Positions 1 through 6,527 are shown, counted from the stretch's first letter. The stretch: 7,516 nt of DNA from Deltaproteobacteria bacterium (GCA_013349725.1 DUZB01000079.1:1-7516), one strand, 5' to 3'. The notes: generated from the letters alone by a model not told the origin. Numbers and translations are program-made.

Positions 1-137
1 TCTATAATGTTGGAAAACACATTACAACAGATAAAGTTGCAGCCCACATGTAATGCACTATAATTCTATAAATCCAATGCTTGTACAAGATAATGTTAAA
101 GGATAGATTTTACTACAACGCAGAACTAACCTATCGG

Positions 138-977
138 TTATTGAGATTGAAAAAATTCTAAATTTTCATATATAGAGGCATCAAAACCTAAATGATTTAT
201 AATTTCGTATTGCAATTGAGAAAGAGGCGTTAGATGCCTAATTACGCTATCTCCCGTACAAATTATCGTTAAGGTTATCTTTGAGAAAGCGCTTAATATC
301 TTCTCACATGTTGGATTGCTCATAGCTTTTTTGGGATTTCCCAGATGCAATCCAAGAAGCTTTTCATCGCTTCTTGCTAAAGAGCGGCGAACAACAAATT
401 CAACCAGGGTAATTACCCTGACTCCTATCATCAGAAGATGAGTTATCCCTTTAATTTGATCTTCCCTTTTAACGTAAAATGGCGCGATGTTCAATCTGCT
501 TTTCAGTCGGTTAAATATTCGTTCAACTCGGTACTGTTTCCGGTAAGATTTAACTACGTTAATAAAGTCAAGTCTCTCCTTTGATACATCTGTAACATAG
601 GCTTTCCAGCCATACTTCTTCTTCTCTGCATCTATAGCTTTTTTATTACGTATCACCTTCGTGATTTGATAACGTATCTTTTCCCCAACCTTTTTCTCTC
701 TATCGTCACTCCCTCTACCTCTACCAATATATTTCGTTTCACTTTCTACTTCCCGCACATACTCACACTTGAGGAAACATTCCACCCTATGTTTTTTCAA
801 AACCGCTTCTGTCGATTCTATTAATTTTTCTTCTTCTTTGATCTGCCTTTTCCCCGGGCCTCTTGGTGGTGTCAGGGCATATAATTTTTCCTCGGCAGTT
901 TTAAGCCGTCGTTCCAATCCCTGCTCTTTTTGCTTTTCATATGCTGGTGATTTTACAATCAATATTCGTTCCTGTCT
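138..977 (-). mobile_element. Remnant of an IS1634-family insertion sequence (3' part of transposase)
   Basis: This stretch encodes the transposase-like part (about residues 75-353) of the chimeric frame. It is AT-rich compared with the genes to its right, as expected for imported DNA. The element's true right end probably lies between 1 and 137, beyond the transposase stop, but I could not identify matching terminal inverted repeats or a target-site duplication. The left end of the element is missing, because no transposase N-terminus lies anywhere in the window. The family call rests on the conserved C-terminal motifs; the boundaries are approximate. Confidence 0.6.
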
Positions 978-1199
978 GTTTCGTTCAAGCTTTGGTATTC
1001 TCTGCCGCTCACTCTTTCGACCGGAAGGTCTGGTTTGATTTTGAGATTGACCGGTTTGTTGATTTGTTGATGCACAGGTATCTATGATGCTTCCAGCACC
1101 TGCTTGGATAGGCGAAGCCTGAGCCTTGGCAAAACCGCAAAACCAGACAAAAAAACACACCGAAGCAAAAACAAACACATGCGAAATATGTCGGCCCAT
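138..1199 (-). pseudogene. Signal peptide fused to C-terminal half of an IS1634-type transposase (remnant)
   Basis: The frame encodes 353 residues. Residues 1-28 look like a Sec signal peptide: charged start (MGRHISH), hydrophobic core (about residues 8-24) and an AKAQA cleavage site before Ser29. Residues 29-74 are a polar Gln/Asn/Arg-rich linker I do not recognise. From about residue 75 to the end the protein resembles the C-terminal part of IS1634-family DDE transposases: an ALTPPRGPGKRQ segment (108-119), YIGRGRG (157-163), GWKAYVTD (197-204), a YREK-like signature with Tyr219, Glu226 and Lys233 correctly spaced but Gln222 in place of the usual Arg, and the family tail with GNPKKA (287-292) and RHLTPLSQLQ (321-330). 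Full-length relatives are, from memory, about 550-600 residues; the N-terminal half with both catalytic Asp residues is absent, so the product cannot be an active transposase. The start is supported by AGGTGG six bases upstream. I infer a fusion between the 5' end of an exported-protein gene and an IS fragment. A few hundred codons remain open, so the event may be recent. Confidence 0.75.
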
Positions 1200-1205
1200 G
1201 AATTT

Positions 1206-1211
1206 CCACCT
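1206..1211 (-). promoter_or_regulatory. Ribosome binding site of the signal-peptide/transposase frame
   Basis: Read on the minus strand this is AGGTGG, six bases before the ATG at 1199-1197. It is a good Shine-Dalgarno sequence. It argues that this ATG was the genuine start of an exported-protein gene rather than a chance start in front of the transposase fragment. Confidence 0.6.
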
Positions 1212-1252
1212 GTTATTTCATATAGTTATAACGTTGGGGATTTAATGTAGCA

Positions 1253-1272
1253 TGAACAGTTGTGAATGTTCA
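1253..1272. repeat. Spaced inverted repeat TGAACA-N8-TGTTCA
   Basis: Two perfect six-base arms lie at 1253-1258 and 1267-1272 around an eight-base centre. The site sits about 55 bases upstream of the minus-strand start at 1199. The geometry fits a dimeric regulator's operator, but equally a small hairpin or chance. No T-run follows on either strand, so it is not an obvious terminator. Confidence 0.25.
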
Positions 1273-1363
1273 GGGCTATTTCACCATGTTATCATATCAT
1301 TTTTGCCTCCATTTTAAAAAATTAATGGCAATGGATACAACAATCCCGGGACAATTTAGGAAA

Positions 1364-1397
1364 GCGCTCGTTCCTATTCCCGTATGGGAATGCATAC
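1364..1397. repeat. REP-like palindromic repeat (degenerate copy)
   Basis: The core ATTCCC-GTAT-GGGAAT (1376-1391) is a perfect six-base-pair hairpin, bounded by GCTCGTTCC on the left and TGCATACT on the right. The layout 'GCTCGTTCCCA...TGGGAATGCATAC' is characteristic of dispersed REP-type palindromes that I recall from many bacterial genomes; this copy has a shorter and imperfect stem. The family match is from memory, and copy number elsewhere in the genome cannot be seen here. Confidence 0.4.
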
Positions 1398-1504
1398 TTA
1401 CTCAGGATGTGCTACCAACGCCACTGATCTTGCAGTTGGAACGTGGATGTATTGTTCCGCCAAGTGAGCCCCACCTGCCTCCTCGACAAAATTATCAGAA
1501 GTTA

Positions 1505-1533
1505 TTTTTAAAACGCGAACGATAAGTTATTAT
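1505..1533 (+). promoter_or_regulatory. Weak candidate promoter for the I42 inhibitor gene
   Basis: TATTAT at 1528-1533 could serve as a -10 box, with TTTTTA at 1505-1510 as a poor -35 box 17 bases upstream. The region is AT-rich, so a chance match is likely; it is listed because no better promoter is visible ahead of the gene at 1571. Confidence 0.2.
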
Positions 1534-1570
1534 GCTACATTTTCCTGAAAAACTGGAGAATCAAAAAAAT

Positions 1571-1966
1571 ATGAGACACCCCATTTTTTTTCTGTCTTTT
1601 TTGTTGACCCTCTTTCTTTTTTCAGGATGCGCCGGTGCGACAAGCGTCGTGCAACTGGCAGAGGAAGACAATGACCGCACCATCACATTGAAGGTGGGGG
1701 ATTCTCTGGAAATCGTCTTAGGGGGAAATCCAACCACTGGATATCTCTGGGAAATGGGGCCTTGGTACGGGAAAGTCATGGTACAGGTTGGAGAGGTTGC
1801 CTATAAAGCGGAATCGAATGCCATGGGCGCCGGTGGCCATTTTACCTTTTGCTTCAAAGCGGCAGCGAAGGGAAAGGCGGATCTGAGGTGGTCTCACCGG
1901 AGACCCTTCGAAAAAAAGGTTGCTCCTGTAAAAACCTTTCAGGTCCATGTGGTTGTTTCAGAATAG
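1571..1966 (+). CDS. Lipoprotein of the chagasin / I42 peptidase-inhibitor family
   Basis: The 131-residue product begins with a lipoprotein signal (hydrophobic residues 5-17, then LFSGC with the lipid-accepting Cys20), so it should be anchored in a membrane facing the periplasm. The mature part shows the three loops of the chagasin fold that contact papain-like cysteine peptidases: NPTTGYLW (53-60), GAGGHF (86-91) and RRPF (110-113), where the common form of the last is RPW. Family knowledge suggests protection against cysteine peptidases, its own or foreign; no peptidase gene lies in the window, so the target is unknown. I chose the ATG at 1571 over the in-frame ATG at 1532 because it puts the signal peptide at the N-terminus and has GGAG (1555-1558) upstream, although 12 bases away is long. 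The gene stands alone and is convergent with the next one, with a 31-base gap and no clear terminator. Confidence 0.85.
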   Translation: MRHPIFFLSFLLTLFLFSGCAGATSVVQLAEEDNDRTITLKVGDSLEIVLGGNPTTGYLWEMGPWYGKVMVQVGEVAYKAESNAMGAGGHFTFCFKAAAKGKADLRWSHRRPFEKKVAPVKTFQVHVVVSE

Positions 1967-1997
1967 TCCTGACAAGGATATGGATAGGGAATTCTGA

Positions 1998-2249
1998 TTA
2001 TCCCTTCAACAATTCTGCGGCAATTTCAAAATCATAAGCCTTGACCGGATCGAAAGCGTTTTTCTTTTCATACATGGACTGGGCCTGTTTAATGGCTTCA
2101 TACGGGATCCATCCATGCTCTTCCCACAACTTCGGGTCATCAGAATTCCACAGCCTGAAACAGATTTCTTCCCCTTGCTTGACCACATACATCCGAACCT
2201 TCTTGTTTTGCGGAAAAGGATGGTAATATTGACCCCGATCGTCTTTCAT
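1998..2249 (-). CDS. Small protein of unknown function, 83 residues
   Basis: I do not recognise a named family. The product is short, with no signal peptide or membrane segment, and rich in charged and aromatic residues: a YYHPFPQNKKVRMYVV segment (8-23), then FRLWNSDDPKLWEEHGWIPYEAI (31-53), then a probably helical tail. The density of Trp, Tyr and Pro in the middle resembles small cytoplasmic domains of conserved unknown proteins. I have a vague memory of similar proteins in Desulfobacterota, but this is not verified. Reality as a gene is supported by AAGGAG eight bases before the ATG, by a TTGACA promoter element upstream, and by a codon pattern that gives a well-mixed protein. It is divergent from secA, with which it shares a control region, and convergent with the inhibitor gene. 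Confidence 0.75.
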   Translation of the reverse strand: MKDDRGQYYHPFPQNKKVRMYVVKQGEEICFRLWNSDDPKLWEEHGWIPYEAIKQAQSMYEKKNAFDPVKAYDFEIAAELLKG

Positions 2250-2257
2250 CTGTTTTT

Positions 2258-2263
2258 CTCCTT
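2258..2263 (-). promoter_or_regulatory. Strong ribosome binding site for the 83-residue gene
   Basis: On the minus strand this reads AAGGAG, eight bases before the ATG at 2249-2247. It fixes the start codon and is the best Shine-Dalgarno sequence in the window. Confidence 0.75.
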
Positions 2264-2279
2264 ACATTTTTTTCTGGCG

Positions 2280-2308
2280 ATATTTCCTGACTTTCAGGGA
2301 ATTGTCAA
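2280..2308 (-). promoter_or_regulatory. Promoter of the 83-residue gene
   Basis: On the minus strand TTGACA (2308-2303) is a perfect -35 box, followed after 17 bases by AAATAT (2285-2280), a weak -10 box that keeps the important A at position 2 and T at position 6. A small hairpin sequence, CCTGA-CTT-TCAGG (2286-2298), lies within the spacer and could bind a regulator. The -35 region is part of an inverted repeat shared with the secA promoter. Confidence 0.5.
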
Positions 2309-2367
2309 GGAAGTTGTTGTGTGAAAACCATAAGCCCAATTGCCGGCTGTTTTTTCCTTCCTTGACA
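2303..2367. repeat. 11-base inverted repeat holding both divergent -35 boxes
   Basis: TGTCAAGGAAG at 2303-2313 is the exact reverse complement of CTTCCTTGACA at 2357-2367, with 43 bases between. Each arm contains the TTGACA of one promoter, one firing left to the 83-residue gene and one right to secA. Six of the eleven matching bases are explained by the -35 consensus; the extra five (CTTCC) are not, and may mark a shared protein-binding site. Confidence 0.6.
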
Positions 2368-2390
2368 GGGTAAGTTGTGTAAATTATAAA
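2362..2390 (+). promoter_or_regulatory. secA operon promoter, near-consensus sigma-70
   Basis: TTGACA (2362-2367), 17 bases, then TATAAA (2385-2390) match the housekeeping sigma-70 consensus in 11 of 12 positions at ideal spacing. Transcription should start near 2397, leaving a leader of about 68 bases before secA. The strength of the match suggests high constitutive output, fitting an essential export ATPase, unless something in the leader or the shared repeat dampens it. Confidence 0.8.
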
Positions 2391-2401
2391 GAGACTTTGA
2401 A

Positions 2402-2458
2402 ATGAACGGGCGCCCATTGCTTGGCGCCGTTTCTATAATCTTAAAAAAACAGTGGTGA
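2402..2458 (+). CDS. Possible 18-codon leader peptide upstream of secA
   Basis: An ATG a few bases after the predicted transcription start opens a short frame encoding MNGRPLLGAVSIILKKQW, ending in TGA six bases before the secA ATG and in the same frame as secA. The stop codon overlaps the secA Shine-Dalgarno sequence (GGTGA), so ribosomes finishing the peptide would sit on the secA start region, allowing translational coupling. In gamma-proteobacteria the secretion monitor SecM lies upstream of secA, but this peptide is far shorter, has no secretion signal and shows no arrest motif I recognise. Its own ribosome binding site is poor (only AGAG at 2390-2393), so translation is uncertain. It may be a chance frame. 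Confidence 0.25.
   Translation: MNGRPLLGAVSIILKKQW
2405..2431 (+). promoter_or_regulatory. GC-rich hairpin in the secA leader
   Basis: GGCGCC at 2409-2414 pairs with GGCGCC at 2423-2428 around an eight-base loop, and AAC/GTT extends the stem past one bulged G (2408). That gives about nine base pairs starting roughly 8 bases into the predicted transcript. The bases that follow (TTCTATAATCTT) are only partly T-rich, so it is not a clean intrinsic terminator, but it could act as an attenuator, a pause site or a 5' stabilising structure for the operon mRNA. It lies inside the possible leader peptide frame, so translation of that frame would melt it. Confidence 0.5.
2454..2458 (+). promoter_or_regulatory. 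secA ribosome binding site
   Basis: GGTGA lies six bases before the secA ATG. It matches only the 3' part of the ideal AAGGAGGTGA sequence, which makes initiation moderate at best and leaves room for coupling to the upstream short frame, whose stop codon is the last three of these bases. Confidence 0.5.
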
Positions 2459-2464
2459 AAAAAT

Positions 2465-5326
2465 ATGATTGGTAAAGTACTTAAAGGCATTTTCGGCAGT
2501 CAGAATGAACGGGAACTCAAAAAAATGAACCCGCTGGTGGAGCGGATCAACAGCCTGGAACCGGATTTTAAAAGCCTTTCCGATGAACAGCTTCGGGCCA
2601 AGACCGATGAATTCAAAGAGCGTCTTGCCGGAGGGGAGACCCTGGATGATCTTCTCCCGGAGACATTCGCGGCAGTCCGGGAGGCATCCGTAAGAAAATT
2701 AGGCATGAGGCACTTTGATGCACAGCTTATCGGAGGAATGGTTCTTCACAACGGGAAAATTGCTGAAATGAAAACCGGTGAGGGAAAGACTCTTGCCGCA
2801 ACACTCCCTCTCTATTTAAATGCCTTGACGGGTCGCGGGGTTCACCTGGTTACGGTCAATGATTACCTGGCACAGAGGGATGCCGACTGGATGAGTGTAA
2901 TTTATAACGCCCTGGGACTCAGTGTGGGAGTCATTGTCAACGGGATGAATGATGCGGAGAGGAAAAAGGCCTACGAATGCGATATTACCTATGGCACGAA
3001 TAATGAGTTCGGATTCGACTACCTGCGCGACAATATGAAGTTTGATCCAAAAGAATGCGTCCACAGGGAACACTTTTATGCCATCGTGGATGAAGTGGAC
3101 AGCATCCTGATCGATGAATCCAGGACTCCCCTCATCATAAGCGGGCCCGTGGAGCAGAGCGAAAATAAGATCTATGATGAGGTCAAGCCTCTCGTCATTC
3201 GATTGAGGGGAAAGCAGGAAACCATCATTAACTCTCTGTTGAAAGAGGTCCGAAAGGGGCTGGCTGGCGAAAATGTTGACGAAAAGACGATTGAGACGCT
3301 CCTGCAGATCAAGAGAGGAGATCCCAAAAACGCTTCGTTCCTGGATATCGTGGCAAAAAATCAGGCATTGAAGAAACAGATTGACAGGACGGAGAGCATG
3401 CTGCGTTCCCAGAAGATCCTGGGAGACCTGGATCAGGAGCTCTATTGCACCATTGACGAAAAGGGGCACAGCGTCGAATTGACGGAAATAGGCCTTGATC
3501 TTCTCTCCACTGGAGGCCTGGGGCACTTCACGCTTATTGATTTTGATGACGTAAGCCATGGTATCCGGGAAAATGATCAGTTGTCCGACCAGGAAAAGGA
3601 CGAAAAACTTCGGGAGGCTGAAAACGAATATATCCGGACGTCCGACCTGATACACGCCACCCAGCAGCTCATCAAGGCCTACTGGCTTTTTGAGAAAGAT
3701 GTTCAGTATGTGATCAAGGACAACCAGATTATCATTGTAGATGAATTCACCGGCAGAATGATGACCGGCCGGCGATGGAGTGATGGCCTTCACCAGGCCG
3801 TGGAGGCAAAAGAGGGGGTAAAAGTTGCGGGGGAAAACCAGACCCTTGCCACCATTACCTTCCAGAACTTCTTTAGAATGTATGAAAAACTGGCAGGTAT
3901 GACCGGTACAGCCGATACGGAAGCGGCGGAATTCCAGAATATCTACAAGCTTGAAGTGGTGGTGATTCCCACCAACAAGCCCATGATCCGGAAAGACTTT
4001 ACGGACATGATCTATAAGACGGAAAGGGAGAAATTCATAGCGGCTGTGGAAGAGATAAAGGCCCTCTATGAAAAAGGCCAGCCCGTGCTTGTGGGAACCA
4101 TTTCCATCGAAAAATCGGAGATGTTGAGCGAGATGCTCAAGCGTGCACGAGTGCCGCACTCCGTGTTGAATGCCAAACACCACCAGCGAGAGGCTGAAAT
4201 CATCAGCAACGCAGGCCAGTCAAAGACTGTGACCATTTCCACAAACATGGCCGGAAGGGGTACCGACATCGTTCTGGGGGAAGGGGTCCGGGAAGCGGGG
4301 GGGTTGCACATTCTCGGTACGGAAAGGCATGAAAGTCGTCGTGTGGACAATCAGCTCAGAGGGCGTGCGGGGCGACAGGGAGACCCTGGGTCTTCCCGCT
4401 TTTATCTCTCCCTTGAGGATGATCTCCTCAGGATCTTCGGTTCCGACCGGATATCCTCCATTATGGAGCGTTTCGGGATGGAGGAAGGAGAACCTATCGA
4501 ACACAAACTCATCTCCCGGGGGATTGAAAACGCCCAGAAGAAGGTGGAAGGGCACAACTTCAACATCAGGAAGAATCTCCTGGAATATGATGACGTCATG
4601 AACAAACACAGGGAGATTGTCTACTCCCTGCGAAAGGACATCCTGTTCGCTCGAGGCATAGGGGAGATTGTCAGGGAGATGATCGATGATAAAATTGACG
4701 GTATTGCAACTCTTTTGATCAACCCTAAAGACGACCCCGAAGACTGGAACATGGATGAACTGAGGGATAATCTCTTCAGGCATTTTGGTTTCAGGGTGAA
4801 GGTGGGCCCCAAAGATATGGGGGAAGATGCTTTTTCCCAGTTGAAGGTCGAGGGTCTGGTGGAGCTGATCAAGAAACAGGTGCAGGGAGTCTACGAAGAA
4901 AAGGAAAGGCTTTTTGGAAAAGAGGAGCTGGAGCATGTGGAGCGATATGTTCTGCTTCAGATCATAGACGATAAATGGGTCGCGCACTTGCAGTCCATGG
5001 ACCATATGAAGGAGGGGATCGGTCTGAGGGGATATGGCCAGCTGGATCCCCTTAAAGAATATCAGAAAGAAGGCTTCGCCCTGTTTGCGGAATTTCTGGA
5101 GCAGATTCGAGAGGAAGCTCTGGGGCATATCTTTCGTTTGCGAATTGTACGGCATGAGCCCGAAGAGAGGATGAGGCCGAAAAAGAAGAACCTGAATCTC
5201 TCCCACGGAGATGATAGTGTGAGCCCCACGACGGTGCGGAGAAAGGAAAAAAAGGTGGGCAGAAATGCGCCGTGCCCATGCGGAAGCGGAAAGAAATACA
5301 AGAAATGTTGTGGGGTGAATCAATAA
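2465..5326 (+). CDS. secA: SecA, preprotein translocase ATPase
   Basis: The 953-residue product is the motor that uses ATP to push unfolded preproteins through the SecYEG channel; it cycles between cytosol and inner membrane. Visible landmarks in order: the [20 protein letters not shown] amino end typical of SecA; Walker A MKTGEGKT (102-109); DEAD-type Walker B VDEVDS (208-213); the preprotein cross-linking domain (about 225-400); [17 protein letters not shown] (435-451); [11 protein letters not shown] (476-486); second motor domain with [10 protein letters not shown] (593-602) and the [20 protein letters not shown] stretch (621-640); the scaffold/helical-wing region; and a C-terminal zinc-binding SEC-C tail with Cys937, Cys939, Cys948 and Cys949, which binds SecB or ribosomes in relatives. 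Compared with the 901-residue E. coli protein, which I know from memory, it carries roughly 65 extra residues in the cross-linking domain (about 245-325) and lacks the E. coli insertion after the GRGTDIVLG motif. All catalytic motifs are intact. It is the first main gene of the operon. Confidence 0.98.
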   Translation: MIGKVLKGIFGSQNERELKKMNPLVERINSLEPDFKSLSDEQLRAKTDEFKERLAGGETLDDLLPETFAAVREASVRKLGMRHFDAQLIGGMVLHNGKIAEMKTGEGKTLAATLPLYLNALTGRGVHLVTVNDYLAQRDADWMSVIYNALGLSVGVIVNGMNDAERKKAYECDITYGTNNEFGFDYLRDNMKFDPKECVHREHFYAIVDEVDSILIDESRTPLIISGPVEQSENKIYDEVKPLVIRLRGKQETIINSLLKEVRKGLAGENVDEKTIETLLQIKRGDPKNASFLDIVAKNQALKKQIDRTESMLRSQKILGDLDQELYCTIDEKGHSVELTEIGLDLLSTGGLGHFTLIDFDDVSHGIRENDQLSDQEKDEKLREAENEYIRTSDLIHATQQLIKAYWLFEKDVQYVIKDNQIIIVDEFTGRMMTGRRWSDGLHQAVEAKEGVKVAGENQTLATITFQNFFRMYEKLAGMTGTADTEAAEFQNIYKLEVVVIPTNKPMIRKDFTDMIYKTEREKFIAAVEEIKALYEKGQPVLVGTISIEKSEMLSEMLKRARVPHSVLNAKHHQREAEIISNAGQSKTVTISTNMAGRGTDIVLGEGVREAGGLHILGTERHESRRVDNQLRGRAGRQGDPGSSRFYLSLEDDLLRIFGSDRISSIMERFGMEEGEPIEHKLISRGIENAQKKVEGHNFNIRKNLLEYDDVMNKHREIVYSLRKDILFARGIGEIVREMIDDKIDGIATLLINPKDDPEDWNMDELRDNLFRHFGFRVKVGPKDMGEDAFSQLKVEGLVELIKKQVQGVYEEKERLFGKEELEHVERYVLLQIIDDKWVAHLQSMDHMKEGIGLRGYGQLDPLKEYQKEGFALFAEFLEQIREEALGHIFRLRIVRHEPEERMRPKKKNLNLSHGDDSVSPTTVRRKEKKVGRNAPCPCGSGKKYKKCCGVNQ
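5312..5318 (+). promoter_or_regulatory. argJ ribosome binding site inside the secA 3' end
   Basis: GGGGTGA lies within the last codons of secA, nine bases before the argJ ATG. Together with the one-base gap between the secA stop and the argJ start it indicates translational coupling of the two genes. Confidence 0.6.
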
Positions 5327-5327
5327 T

Positions 5328-6518
5328 ATGGAAACCGAAGATTACAGAGTAAACGGATTTATCGTATCGGCAACAGTGGCTGGGCTCAAGAAAGGCGGCG
5401 TGCCGGATATGGCCCTGATCGTTTCGGAAAAGGAGTCCGCTGCAGCAGGCGTGTTTACCACCAACAAGGTGAAGGCGGCGCCCGTTCTCCTTTCGAAGAA
5501 GCATATACGTAATGGAAAAGCAAGGGCGATTGTTGCCAACGCCGGCAACGCAAACGCGTGCACGGGAGAAGGAGGGCTTCAGGATGCAATCTTTACGGCT
5601 GAACTGGTTGCCAGAGGTCTGGGCATAGAGTCGGACCAGGTCCTTGTTGCTTCCACAGGGGTTATCGGACAGAGGCTGAAAATGTCTCTAATGGAGCCTG
5701 CCGTCGAGGCGCTTGTGAAAGGCCTTTCTCCGGATGGTCTGCCGCAGGCTGCAAAGGCTATTATGACGACGGATTCCTTTCCAAAGATCAGCCGCTTTGA
5801 AGGCAGGGCAGGGGGTACGCCCTACCGGATCGTGGGATTTGCCAAAGGGGCGGGGATGATTATGCCCAATATGGCTACCATGCTGTGCTTTGTGCTGAGC
5901 GATATCCGTATTTCCGCAGGCGATATGGAAACGGAGCTGCGGACCTGTGTGGATGCCACGTTTAACAGGATTACTGTGGATGGAGATACCAGTACCAATG
6001 ATATGGTGTTGATGCTGGCCAGTGGCTTCGCGGAAAATGATCCCCTTACGGAATACGATCGGGCGACTTTTTCCGAGGGTTTGAAATCGGTTCTGTGGGA
6101 TCTTTCCAAAATGATTGTCAGGGATGGCGAAGGGGCCACCAAACTGGTGAGCGTAGAAGTGAAGAACGCCTTCTCTTTGGCGGATGCAGGAATAGCCGCG
6201 AGGACGGTGGCCAATTCCAGCCTGGTGAAAACGGCTATTTATGGGCAGGATCCCAATTGGGGAAGGATACTTGCGGCCCTGGGGCGTGCGAATATCGAGA
6301 TGAAGGAAGACCGGGTGAACATCTGGATCGATGATGTCCAAATTGTATCGGGCGGTCTTGGCCTGGGGGCGGCACAGGAAAACAAGGCCAAGGAAATCAT
6401 GAAGGGAAAAGAATTTGCCCTTGTGATCGATCTTGGTCAGGGGGCCTTTGATGATCGGGTACTCACCTGCGATCTGACCCATGAATATATCTCCATCAAC
6501 GCCGATTACAGGTCATAG
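5328..6518 (+). CDS. argJ: ArgJ, glutamate N-acetyltransferase / ornithine acetyltransferase
   Basis: The 396-residue enzyme moves the acetyl group from N-acetylornithine to glutamate, recycling acetyl groups in arginine synthesis in the cytoplasm; bifunctional members also make acetylglutamate from acetyl-CoA. Family marks: GVFTTNKVKAAPV near the N-terminus (41-53), NAGNANACTG (71-80), the oxyanion-hole pair Thr110-Gly111 in STGVIG, KGAGMIMPNMATML (173-186) where the precursor cleaves itself before Thr184, the new N-terminal nucleophile of the beta chain, then VDGDTSTND (217-225), RDGEGATK (265-272), GQDPNWGRI (306-314) and the C-terminal CDLTHEYISINADYRS. Length is normal, and all key residues are present. 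Sequence alone does not separate the bifunctional from the single-activity type. It begins one base after the secA stop, so it is surely co-transcribed with secA; no other arg gene is in the window. Confidence 0.97.
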   Translation: METEDYRVNGFIVSATVAGLKKGGVPDMALIVSEKESAAAGVFTTNKVKAAPVLLSKKHIRNGKARAIVANAGNANACTGEGGLQDAIFTAELVARGLGIESDQVLVASTGVIGQRLKMSLMEPAVEALVKGLSPDGLPQAAKAIMTTDSFPKISRFEGRAGGTPYRIVGFAKGAGMIMPNMATMLCFVLSDIRISAGDMETELRTCVDATFNRITVDGDTSTNDMVLMLASGFAENDPLTEYDRATFSEGLKSVLWDLSKMIVRDGEGATKLVSVEVKNAFSLADAGIAARTVANSSLVKTAIYGQDPNWGRILAALGRANIEMKEDRVNIWIDDVQIVSGGLGLGAAQENKAKEIMKGKEFALVIDLGQGAFDDRVLTCDLTHEYISINADYRS

Positions 6519-6520
6519 GA
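6517..6520 (+). promoter_or_regulatory. Ribosome binding site of the manC-like gene
   Basis: AGGA overlaps the argJ stop codon and lies seven bases before the ATG at 6528. It decides this start, which also places the nucleotide-binding GGSGTRFWP motif at the expected distance from the N-terminus. Confidence 0.55.
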
Positions 6521-6527
6521 AAAAGAT

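Larger units (their letters stand above)
1200..1570. other. Intergenic region without a convincing gene
   Basis: About 370 bases separate the minus-strand chimeric frame from the inhibitor gene. One open frame (1262-1525, + strand, GTG start) crosses it, but it has no Shine-Dalgarno sequence and no recognisable protein family, and it reads through a palindromic DNA repeat, so I treat it as non-coding. The stretch holds the inverted repeat near 1253, the eight-base palindrome TCCCGGGA at 1344-1351, the REP-like element near 1364-1397, a second weak hairpin (GGAAC 1438-1442 with GTTCC 1454-1458), and possibly the promoter for the gene at 1571. Confidence 0.5.

Noticed and set aside
1009..1209. 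66-codon minus-strand frame overlapping the start of the chimeric gene, considered as a frameshifted transposase N-terminus
   Set aside because: Its sequence carries none of the DDE transposase motifs expected upstream of the preserved half, and the competing frame has a better start and a clear signal peptide.
1262..1525. Open frame of 87 codons on the + strand
   Set aside because: Starts with GTG without a ribosome binding site, matches no family I know and runs through the REP-like palindrome; more likely non-coding.
1967..1997. Bidirectional terminator between the two convergent small genes
   Set aside because: Only a four-base stem (TCCT/AGGA) is visible and there is no T-run in either direction.
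2333..2355. AGCC...GGCT followed by six T residues, considered as a terminator
   Set aside because: The stem is only four base pairs, and no + strand gene ends upstream of it; the T-run lies just ahead of the secA -35 box.
2816..4183. 455-residue open frame antisense to secA
   Set aside because: It lies wholly inside secA, whose intact motifs leave no doubt about the coding strand; the antisense product shows no recognisable domain and arises from secA codon bias.
4220..5323. 367-residue open frame antisense to the secA 3' half
   Set aside because: Same reason: fully covered by the real secA frame, no ribosome binding site or recognisable family.
5688..6482. 264-residue open frame antisense to argJ
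   Set aside because: Mirrors the argJ coding sequence and has no independent support.
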